NCBI GenBank assembly: GCA_049671745.1
Contig: JBATVL010000073.1
Location: 1 to 64,000, forward strand
Length of the DNA: 64,000 nt
DNA from: SNAP01 sp049671745
Lineage (GTDB): Bacteria > Bacteroidota > Bacteroidia > Bacteroidales > Marinifilaceae
Direction of reading: 5' to 3'
Part shown: positions 26,113 to 35,767 of the stretch, piece by piece
Layout of the letters: each line of letters opens with the position of its first letter
How positions within the stretch are numbered: the first letter of the stretch is position 1
Translations under genes and position numbers: made by a program
Notes under the pieces: model-generated
Seen by the model: the letters and a program-made list of their open reading frames with translations, nothing else
What the model was told of the DNA's origin: nothing
Database searches by the model: none

Positions 26113-27903
26113 ATGAACATTGAAAGTATTGTAAAACCTAAGGTTGCAGAGGCAATTAAAACTTGCTACGGGCAAGATGTTGAGGATAAGAATATACAGC
26201 TTCAAAAAACTAGGAGAGAGATAGAGGGTGATGTTACCGTTGTTGTTTTTCCTTTTTTGCGCATGTCTAAGAAATCTCCAGAACAGACTGCTAATGATTT
26301 AGGCGAATACCTAAAAGAAAATATAGATATAGTTGACGATTTTAATGTTATTAAGGGTTTCCTTAATCTTGTTGTTAATCCGTCATATTGGTTATCAGTG
26401 TTAAATAATATTTCTTCTGAAGAAACTTATGGTTATAATAAGAATAACCCTGATGCTAAGAAGATTATGGTTGAATATTCTTCACCTAACACAAATAAAC
26501 CTCTTCATTTAGGCCACATTAGAAATAACTTATTAGGTTTTGCTGTTGCTCAACTTCTTGAGGCTAATGGACATGATGTTATGAAGGTGAATCTTGTTAA
26601 TGATAGAGGTATTCATATTTGTAAGTCTATGCTAGCATGGCAGGAGTTTGGCAAAGGTGCTACTCCTGAATCTACTGGTAAAAAAGGCGACCATTTTGTT
26701 GGTGATTACTATGTGCGTTTCGATAAAGAGTATAAGAAAGAGGTTGCTGCTCTTGTAGAGGGTGGTATGTCTGAGGACGATGCTAAGAAAGAATCTAATC
26801 TTCTTAAGAGAGCACAAGAAATGCTTGTTAAGTGGGAAGCTGGTGACGATGAGGTTGTTTCTCTTTGGAGAAAAATGAACGACTGGGTTCTTGCAGGATT
26901 CGATGTTACTTACAAACAAATGGGTGTTGCTTTTGATAAGATTTATTTCGAATCAGAGACTTACATGAAAGGTAAGAGTATTGTTGAGAAGGGTCTTAAG
27001 GATGGTGTCCTTTATCAAAAGGAAACAGGTTCTATATGGGCTGATTTAGAAGCAGACGGTTTAGATCATAAATTACTGCTTCGTGATGATGGTACTTCTG
27101 TTTATATGACTCAGGATATTGGTACTGCTTACGAAAGATTCGAAGAATTTAATATAGATAATAGCCTTTACGTTGTTGGTAATGAGCAAAATTATCACTT
27201 CCAAGTGCTTGCTCTTGTTTGTAAGAAATTAGGTTTTGACTGGTCTTCTAGATTAGAGCATCTTTCTTATGGTATGGTTGAACTTCCTGAAGGTAAGATG
27301 AAGTCTCGTGAGGGTACTGTTGTTGATGCTGATGATTTAATGCAAGAGATGATAGACACTGCTCGTGAAACTTCTAAAGAGCTTGGTAAGCTTGAAGGTT
27401 ATTCTGAAGAAGAGGCTGAGAACGTTTATGAAATGATTGCTCTTGGTGCTCTTAAATATTTTATTCTAAAGGTTGACCCTAAGAAGAATATGATGTTTAA
27501 CCCTAAAGATTCTATCGACTTTAACGGTAATACAGGTCCTTTCGTTCAATATACATACGCTCGTATTAAGTCTATCTTAAGAAAAGCTGCTAGTAAAGGT
27601 ATTAATGTAGACCTTGCAAATACTGAGCTTAAACCTGCTGATAAAGAAATGCAATTGATTATGACTCTTGCTGATTTCCCTAGTGTAGTTTCTCAAGCTG
27701 GTAGAGATTATTCTCCTGCTCAAGTGGCTAACTATATTTACGACCTTTGTAAAGAGTTTAACGGATTCTATCACGACTTCCCTATTCTTATTGAAGAGGA
27801 TGCGGATAAATTAAACTTCCGTTTGATGCTTGCTAAACAAGTTGCTAAATCTATTAAGAATGGTATGGCAATTATGGGTATTCAAGTTCCTGAAAGAATG
27901 TAA
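26113..27903 (+). CDS. argS: arginyl-tRNA synthetase
   Basis: The 596-residue class I synthetase has the N-terminal Add1 domain, a HIGH motif as HLGH (132-135, in SSPNTNKPLHLGHIRNN), a degenerate KMSKS loop as GKMKSREGT near residue 398 and the DALR C-terminal domain ending MGIQVPERM. ArgS charges tRNA-Arg with arginine. The gene is a monocistron, divergent from the phosphate operon. Codon use is GGT/GCT/CTT rich, as in highly expressed genes. Confidence 0.97.
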   Translation: MNIESIVKPKVAEAIKTCYGQDVEDKNIQLQKTRREIEGDVTVVVFPFLRMSKKSPEQTANDLGEYLKENIDIVDDFNVIKGFLNLVVNPSYWLSVLNNISSEETYGYNKNNPDAKKIMVEYSSPNTNKPLHLGHIRNNLLGFAVAQLLEANGHDVMKVNLVNDRGIHICKSMLAWQEFGKGATPESTGKKGDHFVGDYYVRFDKEYKKEVAALVEGGMSEDDAKKESNLLKRAQEMLVKWEAGDDEVVSLWRKMNDWVLAGFDVTYKQMGVAFDKIYFESETYMKGKSIVEKGLKDGVLYQKETGSIWADLEADGLDHKLLLRDDGTSVYMTQDIGTAYERFEEFNIDNSLYVVGNEQNYHFQVLALVCKKLGFDWSSRLEHLSYGMVELPEGKMKSREGTVVDADDLMQEMIDTARETSKELGKLEGYSEEEAENVYEMIALGALKYFILKVDPKKNMMFNPKDSIDFNGNTGPFVQYTYARIKSILRKAASKGINVDLANTELKPADKEMQLIMTLADFPSVVSQAGRDYSPAQVANYIYDLCKEFNGFYHDFPILIEEDADKLNFRLMLAKQVAKSIKNGMAIMGIQVPERM

Positions 27904-27928
27904 GAGATAGTATTTCTACATATATAAT

Positions 27929-27966
27929 AAAAGAGTGAATAGAACTTATCGTTTTATTCACTCTTT
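27929..27966. terminator. bidirectional terminator between argS and the next gene
   Basis: AAAGAGTGAAT pairs with ATTCACTCTTT over a 15-base loop, flanked by A-rich and T-rich tracts on the two sides, between convergent genes. Confidence 0.85.
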
Positions 27967-27968
27967 CT

Positions 27969-28343
27969 TTATGCTAATAAGCTAAGTACTTCTTGTTTTA
28001 AGGGTTCTGGTAGATTTACTTTTCTTATTTCAAGACTAGTTATCCATTCTCTTATTTCTTCAGGTTTTAAAGAGTAGAGTATATCTCTAAATATATCTAT
28101 TTCAACTTCACTATATTTATCATTAGGGCGAGAAATAAAAGTATCTAGTTCTTCGTCGTCGAAGTATTCTATTTCTTCATTTAATTTCTTTAAATCTAAA
28201 TCACAAATTTCATGGGCACCGCAGCAAGCTGGGTCTATTTCTTTTGTTATATCTTCTTTTTCGTTCTCCTTAGGTTTAGAAAGGAGTGTATAAACGATTA
28301 CTATAGCTATTAAAGCTATTATTCCAATTATGATATAAAGCAT
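27969..28343 (-). CDS. membrane-anchored hypothetical protein with CCGAHEIC motif
   Basis: The 124-residue protein starts with one membrane helix (residues 2-20), a charged linker, then CCGAHEIC near residues 40-47 and an acidic helical C-terminal domain (EEIEYFDDEELD, ILYSLKPEEIREW). Conserved proteins of this size with a CCGxHxxC motif occur next to housekeeping genes in Bacteroidales and are sometimes labelled phospholipase without evidence. The Cys/His cluster could bind a metal. Function is unknown. Confidence 0.7.
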   Translation of the reverse strand: MLYIIIGIIALIAIVIVYTLLSKPKENEKEDITKEIDPACCGAHEICDLDLKKLNEEIEYFDDEELDTFISRPNDKYSEVEIDIFRDILYSLKPEEIREWITSLEIRKVNLPEPLKQEVLSLLA

Positions 28344-28803
28344 GATTTTATGTATTAAGCCAAAGATTTAAAATATTATAAAATATATTCTCTTTGCTAA
28401 ACTTTGTTATAAAATCTTAGCATGAAGAATTATTCTAGATTCTTTGGGTAAAGTTATTTTGCTTAAGGTAGGATTACCTATCTATTATATGGCTTCTTTC
28501 TCAGAATCGTATACAATTTTATTTATTCCTGTCGGATTAAGCAAGCATTCTACTAACTATTTATTTTAACTTTATTTTCGAATGAAACTTAGGAACTTAA
28601 TATGTTTTCTGTAATATTCTGAGATTTTGTTATTTATATGTCTTTTACGCTCTTTTATATGAACATAAAGATTGGTAAAATAAAAAAATGATTTTCTATA
28701 TACACCATATGAATACCATCGTAATGGAGGCATCTATGTGGTGTATATATATTGTGTTGTAATCTATTCTTTTCTAGAAAAATTAAATGTTCGAGATAAT
28801 CTG
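28344..28803. other. 460-bp gap: palindrome and a short open stretch
   Basis: No complete gene is seen. The plus strand is open at 28426-28569 (48 codons, including LKVGLPIYYMASF and ILFIPVGLSK) without a start codon at its head; it may be a decayed gene end. At 28697-28749 the arms of a 53-bp imperfect palindrome (TATATACACCAT against ATGTGGTGTATATA) enclose a second small stem, CCAT-CGTA-ATGG. It is not followed by a T-run, so it does not look like an ordinary terminator. Confidence 0.45.
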
Positions 28804-29445
28804 CTAATTTGAGATTGCTTTTTTTAGAAGCTTAACTTGATTCGTAAGTTTAGTTATCTCTCCTTTGTTGTTATTGTTTAATTTTCTTAACCAAGCTGCC
28901 TTATTTTTATGAACCTCTACTTCTTTCTCTAATTTTCTAATATCTATGTCTTTTGCTTTTAACTTTTCATTTATTGTTATAATTTCGTTGCCTTTTTTCT
29001 CAAGATTGAATTTAGAGTCTGTCTTTATTTTTCTCATTTCTTCAATAAGAGTTTTCTTATCATTCTCTATCTTGCCAATCTTTAATTCTAGATTTTGGAT
29101 TTGTTTTTGTCTTGTTGTGCTAACATCTGTTAGTTTATTGTTATTCTCTTCTATTTCTGCCTTTAGTACAACTGTCTCTGTCTGCATATTTTGTGTTATA
29201 TGAGTAAGAGAATCAATATAGCTATCTTTTTGTGCATTGCTATATGTTAGTTTGTACCTAATTGCATTATATTCGTCTGTCATTAAATTTAATTTCTCAT
29301 CAAGAGTCTTATTGCTATTGTTTAAATTTTCAACATTTTCATCGGCTTCTATCTTAGCAAGAGCTAATTCGTCGAATTTCTTTTTTGAAACGCATGAACT
29401 TAAACATAATGCTGCAATTATTGATACAAATACGCACTTTTTCAT
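28804..29445 (-). CDS. coiled-coil lipoprotein
   Basis: The 213-residue precursor has a lipobox signal (MKKCVFVSIIAALCLSSCVSKKKFDEL, written here in parts: ALCLSSC with Cys at 18). Almost all of the rest is a long heptad-patterned coiled coil rich in Asn, Lys, Glu and Leu, without a folded C-terminal domain. Proteins of this kind resemble the stem of OmpA-type peptidoglycan-binding lipoproteins but the OmpA domain is absent. It probably projects from the outer membrane into the periplasm. Divergent from the next gene. Confidence 0.75.
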   Translation of the reverse strand: MKKCVFVSIIAALCLSSCVSKKKFDELALAKIEADENVENLNNSNKTLDEKLNLMTDEYNAIRYKLTYSNAQKDSYIDSLTHITQNMQTETVVLKAEIEENNNKLTDVSTTRQKQIQNLELKIGKIENDKKTLIEEMRKIKTDSKFNLEKKGNEIITINEKLKAKDIDIRKLEKEVEVHKNKAAWLRKLNNNNKGEITKLTNQVKLLKKAISN

Positions 29446-29576
29446 AATACTAATTTTTTATCTTCAGTTTTTTTATTTCAATTCTTATCTAAAAGCTTTT
29501 ACCTATTGCTTTTACAGATAATAATTTCTTACTTTGAACAAATATATATAATTATAACATGCAAATACAAGCAATT

Positions 29577-30740
29577 ATGAAAAAACTACTTATATTGAGT
29601 TTTATATTTTTTCAGGTGTTATTCTCATTTGCGCAAAACAATGGGAATATAATTATTTCAGGTAAAGTGATTGATGCTTCTAACAAGAAGGGAATATCTT
29701 TTGCAAGTGTATGGATAGAGGGAAGTTTTATTGGTGTTTCTACTAATGTTGACGGATCTTTTATTGTTAATATTCCAGCAAAATACAAGGATGCTAATCT
29801 TAATTTCACTTCTGTTGGTTTTTCTAGTTATAAGCTTAGTATTCACAATACTATGAATGCTGAGAATTTAGAAATTAGTTTAGATCCTAAATTAATTACC
29901 TTTAATGATGTAAGAATTTCTGGTAAATCTTTAGTTTTACAGCGCATTCTAAGAAATGTCTCTGAAAAGATTAATGAGAACTATATTCAGGATCCATTCT
30001 CTTATCAATCTTATTATAAATCGGAGGTTTTAGAAAATGATAGTTTGCAAAAAACTAATGAAGCTATTGTTAGTATATATGATAAGGATGCCTATAAAAG
30101 ATCTTCTGTTTTAAATACATTTAAATCTATTAATTATAAATTTACAGAGGCAAGAAAATCAAGTAAAAGTCTTTCTATTGGTGATGCTTCTACTATTTTA
30201 GATGATGTGCTTTCTTTTGATATAGTTAGAAACACTAGAAATGTTTTAGATGTTCATAATATTTCTAAATACGATTTAAAGAAAGAAGGAGAGATGTTGT
30301 TTGAAGGAGATAGTATTATCGTTATATCGTATAATGCAAATTCTACTGATTTACCTGTTATTGGGCAAATGGGTGTGAAAAGTTATTCAGGTAAGATTTA
30401 TATAAATAAATCTAATTATGCTGTAGTTAAAAATGAGTTAACTATTAATGCTAGTACTCTTAATGAACTAGGAAAATCTATGATTGCTGAATCTCCTGTG
30501 GTCAAAGATTTTGAGGTGAATATTCTTACTAGTTATAGTAAAATAAAGGATTATTATTACTTAAGAGGAATCTCTTACGATATTAAACAAGATTCGAAAG
30601 AAATAAAAACACAACTTATTCCTTTGAAGATTAAACTTACTAATCCTGATATTGTTGTTGGACGTGATTATTATGAAGATAAGAAGTTTAATGAAAATTT
30701 TTGGAGTAGTTTTTCTGTCTTGTTTGTAGGTGAAGAGTAA
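29577..30740 (+). CDS. carboxypeptidase-regulatory-like outer-membrane protein
   Basis: From the ATG at 29577 the precursor has a signal peptide (MKKLLILSFIFFQVLFSFAQ) and then a CarboxypepD_reg-like beta-sandwich at about residues 28-110: GKVIDASNKKGISFASVWI, GVSTNVDGSF and LNFTSVGF are its marks. About 270 beta-rich residues follow with no plug or barrel, so it is not a full TonB receptor. Proteins of this layout are common in Bacteroidota and are exported; function is unclear. An ATG 18 bases upstream (29559) would only prepend six residues before the signal peptide. Confidence 0.8.
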   Translation: MKKLLILSFIFFQVLFSFAQNNGNIIISGKVIDASNKKGISFASVWIEGSFIGVSTNVDGSFIVNIPAKYKDANLNFTSVGFSSYKLSIHNTMNAENLEISLDPKLITFNDVRISGKSLVLQRILRNVSEKINENYIQDPFSYQSYYKSEVLENDSLQKTNEAIVSIYDKDAYKRSSVLNTFKSINYKFTEARKSSKSLSIGDASTILDDVLSFDIVRNTRNVLDVHNISKYDLKKEGEMLFEGDSIIVISYNANSTDLPVIGQMGVKSYSGKIYINKSNYAVVKNELTINASTLNELGKSMIAESPVVKDFEVNILTSYSKIKDYYYLRGISYDIKQDSKEIKTQLIPLKIKLTNPDIVVGRDYYEDKKFNENFWSSFSVLFVGEE

Positions 30741-30754
30741 TTTTGTCTTCAAAT

Positions 30755-30792
30755 AAAAAGAGAATAGAGATTTAACCTCTATTCTCTTTTTT
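30755..30792. terminator. bidirectional hairpin terminator
   Basis: AAAAGAGAATAGAG pairs with CTCTATTCTCTTTT around a short loop and is followed by T7. It separates the convergent carboxypeptidase-regulatory-like and NSS transporter genes. Confidence 0.9.
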
Positions 30793-30795
30793 TGT

Positions 30796-32142
30796 TTATA
30801 TTAATTCACTAATAAATATTACAGAAATAAATACTGGTGCTATATATTTTATTATGAATCTAAAAATGTTGAACATGTATATTTTTACTTTTCCTGCATT
30901 CGTTAGCTCATCATAAACATCTTTTTTGTTCATCTTCCAACCTACAAATATTGAAATTGCTAATCCTCCTAGTGGTAGAAGTATCTTAGATGATAAGAAA
31001 TCGAAAATATCAAATATTGTTTTGTTGAATATAGTTACATCTTGTAATGGTCCAAATGATAGAGTACAAAGAATACCTATAGATGTGATCCCTATAACTG
31101 TAAATAAGGTCGCTTTCTTTCTGTTTAAGCCCTTTTCTTCAGTTAAGTATGCTACTACAACTTCTAGTATAGAAATGGCTGAGGTGAGCGCTGCTACAGA
31201 AAGAAGAATAAAGAATGTAATTGCCCAAAAATAACCTCCAGGCATATGTTGAAATACATTTGGTAGAGTTAGAAATACTAATCCTGGTCCTGATGCTGGA
31301 TCTATATTAAAAGCAAAAACTGCTGGGAATATTGCTACTCCTGAAAGAATTGCAATTAAAGTGTCTGCAACAATTACTTGAAGTGAGATGTTTACTAGAT
31401 TCTCTTTCTTGTTTATATATGATGCATATGTTAACATTGTTCCAACTCCTATTGAAAGAGAAAAGAATGCTTGTCCTAAGGCAGATATTATTACTTTGCC
31501 TGTTATTTTTGAGAAGTCGGGTGAAAATAAGAATTTAAGTCCTTCTGATGCTCCATCAAGAGTAACTGCCCTTATGCACATTGTTATTATCAGAATAAAT
31601 AATAGAGGCATAAGTAGTTTAGTGTATTTCTCTATTCCTTTTTTTATTCCTGCAATAACAATAACTCCTGTTAAACACATAAATAAAATCTGATAGATTA
31701 CTGGTTTATACGAACTTGAAATAAACGAATGATATTGAGTTGATAATTCTTCTGTTGTCTTTGATTGAAAAGAGTTTTTTACTGCCTCTATTACGTATTC
31801 GAGTGTCCACCCTGCTACTGTACTATAAAATGCTAATATTATTATTGCTGTTATTATGCTTAGATAACCGAAATTTTTCCAGACAGAATTAGGTGCTAGT
31901 TTTCTGAATGCTCCAAATGTATTACTTTGTGTGCGTCTACCTATTATAAATTCAGATAACATTACTGGCAAGCCCAATAATATTATAAAACCTATATAAA
32001 TAAAGAGAAAAGCGGCACCACCATTAGTACCTACTTCGTAAGGGAATTTCCAGATGTTTCCTAATCCAACTGCTGAACCAGCTAATGCTAGTATTGCTCC
32101 AAACTTTGATCCGAATCCATCTCTGATTTGATTTTCTTGCAT
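30796..32142 (-). CDS. sodium-dependent transporter of the NSS family
   Basis: The 448-residue protein has about 11 membrane helices and the family signature in helix 1, GSAVGLGNIWKFPYEVGTNGG, which forms the Na+ and substrate site (written in parts: GSAVGLGNIWKFPY, NGGAAFL). Bacterial members such as LeuT, MhsT and TnaT take up amino acids, often tryptophan or other hydrophobic ones, with Na+. The specific substrate is not readable here. It stands downstream of typA but is separated from it by a terminator. Confidence 0.93.
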   Translation of the reverse strand: MQENQIRDGFGSKFGAILALAGSAVGLGNIWKFPYEVGTNGGAAFLFIYIGFIILLGLPVMLSEFIIGRRTQSNTFGAFRKLAPNSVWKNFGYLSIITAIIILAFYSTVAGWTLEYVIEAVKNSFQSKTTEELSTQYHSFISSSYKPVIYQILFMCLTGVIVIAGIKKGIEKYTKLLMPLLFILIITMCIRAVTLDGASEGLKFLFSPDFSKITGKVIISALGQAFFSLSIGVGTMLTYASYINKKENLVNISLQVIVADTLIAILSGVAIFPAVFAFNIDPASGPGLVFLTLPNVFQHMPGGYFWAITFFILLSVAALTSAISILEVVVAYLTEEKGLNRKKATLFTVIGITSIGILCTLSFGPLQDVTIFNKTIFDIFDFLSSKILLPLGGLAISIFVGWKMNKKDVYDELTNAGKVKIYMFNIFRFIIKYIAPVFISVIFISELI

Positions 32143-32175
32143 AAAAAAAGGGCTTAATATGTTTATATTAAGCCC
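32143..32175 (-). terminator. terminator of typA
   Basis: GGGCTTAATAT (32150-32160) pairs perfectly with ATATTAAGCCC (32165-32175) around GTTT; on the minus strand a U-run follows. It lies right before the NSS start codon, so that gene needs its own promoter or readthrough. Confidence 0.85.
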
Positions 32176-32210
32176 AATTTAATGATTTTATGTAAAAAAG
32201 TACAATTCTA

Positions 32211-34007
32211 TTATAGATTTGTTCTTTTTCTTTCAACTTCTTTAAGGAAGATTTTTCTTATACGCATAGAGTTAGGAGTTACTTCTACGTACTCATCTCT
32301 TTGGATATATTCTAAAGCTTCTTCTAATGAGAATTTGATAGGAGGTACAATTCTTACCTTGTCATCATTACCTGAAGAACGAACGTTAGACTGCTTTTTA
32401 GCTTTTGTTACGTTAATAACTATATCTCCTGTTCTATTGTTCTCACCAATAACTTGACCTTCGTAAATCTGCTCTGTTGGAGAGATAAAGAATCTACCTC
32501 TATCCTGTAATTTGTCGATAGAATAAGCAAATGATAAACCTGTTTCCATAGAGATAAGAGAACCGTTCACACGACCTTCGATCTCACCTTTGTAAGGCTC
32601 ATATGCTTTGAAGATATGAGAAATTACTGCCTCACCAGCTGTTGCTGTAAGTAAGTTGTTTCTTAATCCGATTATACCTCTTGATGGAATATCAAAAACA
32701 AGATTTGTTCTTTCTCCTTTTTGTTCCATGCTTACCATCTCACCTTTACGTTTCTGAACAAGCTCAATTGCTTTTCCAGCTACGTCGTTTGGTAAGTCGA
32801 TATATAATGATTCTATTGGTTCACATTTCTTTCCTTCAATTTGCTTGTAAAGAACTTGTGGTTGACCAACTTGTAATTCGTATCCTTCTCTTCTCATTGT
32901 TTCAATAAGTACAGACAAGTGAAGAACACCACGTCCGTATACTAAGAATGAATCAGCTGTTTCACCTGGCTTAACTTTAAGAGCTAAGTTTTTCTCAAGT
33001 TCAAGATCTAATCTGTCTTTAATGTGACGAGAAGTTACAAATTTACCGTCTTTTCCGAAGAAAGGAGAGTCATTAATTGTAAATAACATACTCATTGTTG
33101 GCTCATCAATAGTAATTACTGATAATGGTTCTGGATTCTCGATATCACAGATAGTGTCTCCAATTTCGAATCCTTCTACACCTACAATAGCAACAATTTC
33201 ACCTGAACCAGCAGCTTCAACTCTTTCTCTTGCAAGGCCAGTATATACGTAAAGTTCTTTAATTTTAGATTTCACCATACTGCCATCTCTTTTAGCAAGA
33301 GTAACACGCATTCCTTCTTTTAGTTCGCCTCTGTGGATTTTACCAATACAGATTCTACCAACATATGAAGAGTAGTCTAAAGAAGTAATTCTCATTTGAG
33401 GAGTTCCTTCAATTACTGTAGGAGCTGGAATGAAGTCGATGATTGCATCTAGAGCTGCTGTAATGTCTGTTGTTGGTTTTTGCCAATCTGTTGACATCCA
33501 GTTGTTCTTAGCTGAACCGTAAATTGTTGGGAAATCTAATTGCTCTTCTGTTGCTTCTAAGTTGAACATTAGATCGAATACCTGCTCTTGTACAATATCA
33601 GGAGTACAGTTTTCTTTATCTACTTTGTTTACAACTACAACTGGCTTAAGACCTAACTCTAATGCTTTTTGTAATACAAAACGAGTTTGTGGCATAGTAC
33701 CCTCGAATGCATCTACTAAAAGTAAAACACCATCACACATGTTCAATACACGCTCTACTTCTCCACCGAAGTCACTGTGACCTGGAGTGTCAATAATGTT
33801 GATCTTTACTCCTTTGTATTCTAAAGAAACGTTCTTAGAAAGAATAGTGATACCACGCTCACGCTCTAAGTCGTTATTATCCATGATAAGATCACCAGGA
33901 TTTTCGTTCTTTCTGAATACATCACAATGCATTATCATTTTATCCACTAAGGTAGTTTTACCGTGGTCAACGTGAGCTATAATCGCAATATTTCTTAATT
34001 CTTTCAT
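32211..34007 (-). CDS. typA: translational GTPase TypA/BipA
   Basis: The 598-residue GTPase has G1 AHVDHGKTT, G2 RERGITI, G3 DTPGHSDFGGE, G4 NKVDKE, and the BipA-specific C-terminal domain (RGIIGLRNNLLTATAGEA region). It binds ribosomes and helps assembly of the 50S subunit and growth at low temperature or under stress. Full length, monocistronic, divergent from guaA. Confidence 0.97.
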   Translation of the reverse strand: MKELRNIAIIAHVDHGKTTLVDKMIMHCDVFRKNENPGDLIMDNNDLERERGITILSKNVSLEYKGVKINIIDTPGHSDFGGEVERVLNMCDGVLLLVDAFEGTMPQTRFVLQKALELGLKPVVVVNKVDKENCTPDIVQEQVFDLMFNLEATEEQLDFPTIYGSAKNNWMSTDWQKPTTDITAALDAIIDFIPAPTVIEGTPQMRITSLDYSSYVGRICIGKIHRGELKEGMRVTLAKRDGSMVKSKIKELYVYTGLARERVEAAGSGEIVAIVGVEGFEIGDTICDIENPEPLSVITIDEPTMSMLFTINDSPFFGKDGKFVTSRHIKDRLDLELEKNLALKVKPGETADSFLVYGRGVLHLSVLIETMRREGYELQVGQPQVLYKQIEGKKCEPIESLYIDLPNDVAGKAIELVQKRKGEMVSMEQKGERTNLVFDIPSRGIIGLRNNLLTATAGEAVISHIFKAYEPYKGEIEGRVNGSLISMETGLSFAYSIDKLQDRGRFFISPTEQIYEGQVIGENNRTGDIVINVTKAKKQSNVRSSGNDDKVRIVPPIKFSLEEALEYIQRDEYVEVTPNSMRIRKIFLKEVERKRTNL

Positions 34008-34044
34008 TAGATATAAATCTTATATTTCGTATTTAAATTGGCCG

Positions 34045-34052
34045 CAAAAGTA
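34045..34052 (-). promoter_or_regulatory. -7 promoter box of typA
   Basis: The minus-strand sequence TACTTTTG is an exact TAnnTTTG match 37 bases before the typA start codon. Confidence 0.55.
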
Positions 34053-34163
34053 TGAATTTTTTTTGATAGTTATTCTAATTTCTTCATTTATTATTAATAA
34101 AGAATTGTGAATTATCTATATTTAGCTATCTTTACACTCCCAAATAGTAACACATTATTAGGT

Positions 34164-35693
34164 ATGCAGGAAAAGATTTTAATTTTAGATTTCGGATCGC
34201 AGTACACGCAACTTATCGCTCGTAGAGTCAGAGAGTTAAATGTATATTGTGAGATCCATCCCTTTAACAAATTCCCGGATATAGATGAGTCAGTGAGAGG
34301 TGTTATCCTTTCTGGTAGCCCATTCTCTGTAAGAGATGAGAAAGCTCCTATTCCTGATCTATCTAATATCAAGGGTAAGGTACCTTTATTAGGTGTTTGT
34401 TATGGCGCTCAGTATTTAGCTCATTTCTTCGGAGGTGAAGTTAAAGCTGCAAATAAAAGAGAATATGGTAGAGCTCATTTAGCTCATGTTGATAATGATT
34501 GCCCTTTATTCAATAATATCAATAAAGATTCTCAAGTATGGATGTCGCACGGTGATACTATCGAGCATCTTCCAGAAAATTACAAGGTTGTTGCAAGTAC
34601 TCACGATGTTGAGAATGCTGCTTATTCTATTGAAGGAGAAACAACTTATGCTATTCAATTTCACCCAGAGGTTTATCATTCTACAGATGGTCTAGAACTT
34701 CTTAAGAATTATGTAGTTGGAATTTGTGGATGTAAGCAAGACTGGACTCCTGCTTCTTTCGTTGAAACTACTGTTTCTGAGTTGAGAGCTAAGATTGGAG
34801 ATGAAAAGGTTATCTTAGGTCTTTCTGGAGGAGTTGATTCTACTGTTGCTGCTATGTTATTACATAAAGCGATTGGAAAGAATCTTCACTGTATCTTCGT
34901 TGATAATGGTCTACTTAGAAAGAATGAGTTTACAGATGTTCTTGAGAATTATGTAGAATTAGGTTTAAATGTTACTGGTGTTGATGCTGGTAAATTATTC
35001 TTAGATAGATTAGCAGGAGTTTCTGATCCAGAGACTAAGCGTAAGATAATTGGTAATGCATTTATTGATGTTTTTGATCAAGAGTCTCATAAAATTGAAG
35101 GAGCTAATTGGTTAGCACAAGGAACTATTTATCCTGATGTAATTGAATCTTCTTCTGTTAATGGTCCTTCTCAGACTATTAAATCTCATCATAATGTAGG
35201 CGGTTTACCAGACTATATGAAACTTCAGATAGTTGAACCTCTTCGTTTATTATTTAAAGATGAAGTTCGTCGTGTTGGATTAAGCATGGGATTAGACCCT
35301 AAGTTTATTCACCGTCATCCTTTCCCAGGACCGGGACTTTCAATTAGAGTTCTAGGAGAAATTACTGACGAAAAGATTAGAATTCTTCAAGAAGCAGATG
35401 CTATATATATAGATACTATGAAAGAAGATGGTATTTATGATGTAGTATGGCAAGCTGGAGCAATCCTTCTTCCTGTTCAATCAGTTGGAGTAATGGGTGA
35501 TGAGAGAACATATGAAAGTGTTGTTGCTCTTCGTGCTGTTACATCTACAGATGGAATGACTGCGGACTGGTCTCATCTTCCTTATGAGTTCCTTGCTAAG
35601 GTGTCTAATAGAATTATTAACAACGTTAAGGGAATTAATAGAGTAGTGTATGACATAAGCTCTAAGCCACCAGCAACTATTGAGTGGGAATAG
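34164..35693 (+). CDS. guaA: GMP synthase (glutamine-hydrolysing)
   Basis: From ATG 34164 the protein is 509 residues, the normal GuaA length; the frame runs 57 bases further upstream but those residues are not family sequence. The glutaminase domain has Cys in GVCYGAQ and HPE; the ATP-pyrophosphatase domain has GLSGGVDST; the C-terminal dimerisation domain ends KPPATIEWE. It makes GMP from XMP, glutamine and ATP. Confidence 0.97.
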   Translation: MQEKILILDFGSQYTQLIARRVRELNVYCEIHPFNKFPDIDESVRGVILSGSPFSVRDEKAPIPDLSNIKGKVPLLGVCYGAQYLAHFFGGEVKAANKREYGRAHLAHVDNDCPLFNNINKDSQVWMSHGDTIEHLPENYKVVASTHDVENAAYSIEGETTYAIQFHPEVYHSTDGLELLKNYVVGICGCKQDWTPASFVETTVSELRAKIGDEKVILGLSGGVDSTVAAMLLHKAIGKNLHCIFVDNGLLRKNEFTDVLENYVELGLNVTGVDAGKLFLDRLAGVSDPETKRKIIGNAFIDVFDQESHKIEGANWLAQGTIYPDVIESSSVNGPSQTIKSHHNVGGLPDYMKLQIVEPLRLLFKDEVRRVGLSMGLDPKFIHRHPFPGPGLSIRVLGEITDEKIRILQEADAIYIDTMKEDGIYDVVWQAGAILLPVQSVGVMGDERTYESVVALRAVTSTDGMTADWSHLPYEFLAKVSNRIINNVKGINRVVYDISSKPPATIEWE

Positions 35694-35708
35694 AAATATA
35701 AGAATACA

Positions 35709-35744
35709 AAAAGAGCTTAGTTTTCACTAAGCTCTTTCTTTTTT
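35709..35744 (+). terminator. terminator of guaA
   Basis: AAGAGCTTAG pairs with CTAAGCTCTT over a 6-base loop, followed by a T-rich tract. It may also serve the convergent rodA transcript. Confidence 0.88.
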
Positions 35745-35767
35745 ATGTTTATTGTCAAATTGCTCTG

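Noticed and set aside
26632..27774. Open frames on the minus strand within argS
   Set aside because: They are antisense shadows of a conserved coding sequence with no start signals or family similarity.
28381..28800. tRNA gene in the long gap after 28343
   Set aside because: No cloverleaf, T-loop GTTCRA or anticodon stem could be found on either strand.
34061..34075. Additional copy of the ATAACTA/TAGTTAT operator near typA
   Set aside because: Only one arm (TAGTTAT) is present; the facing arm is missing.
34107..34163. N-terminal extension of GuaA
   Set aside because: The glutaminase domain begins right after ATG 34164, and the extension overlaps the promoter region.
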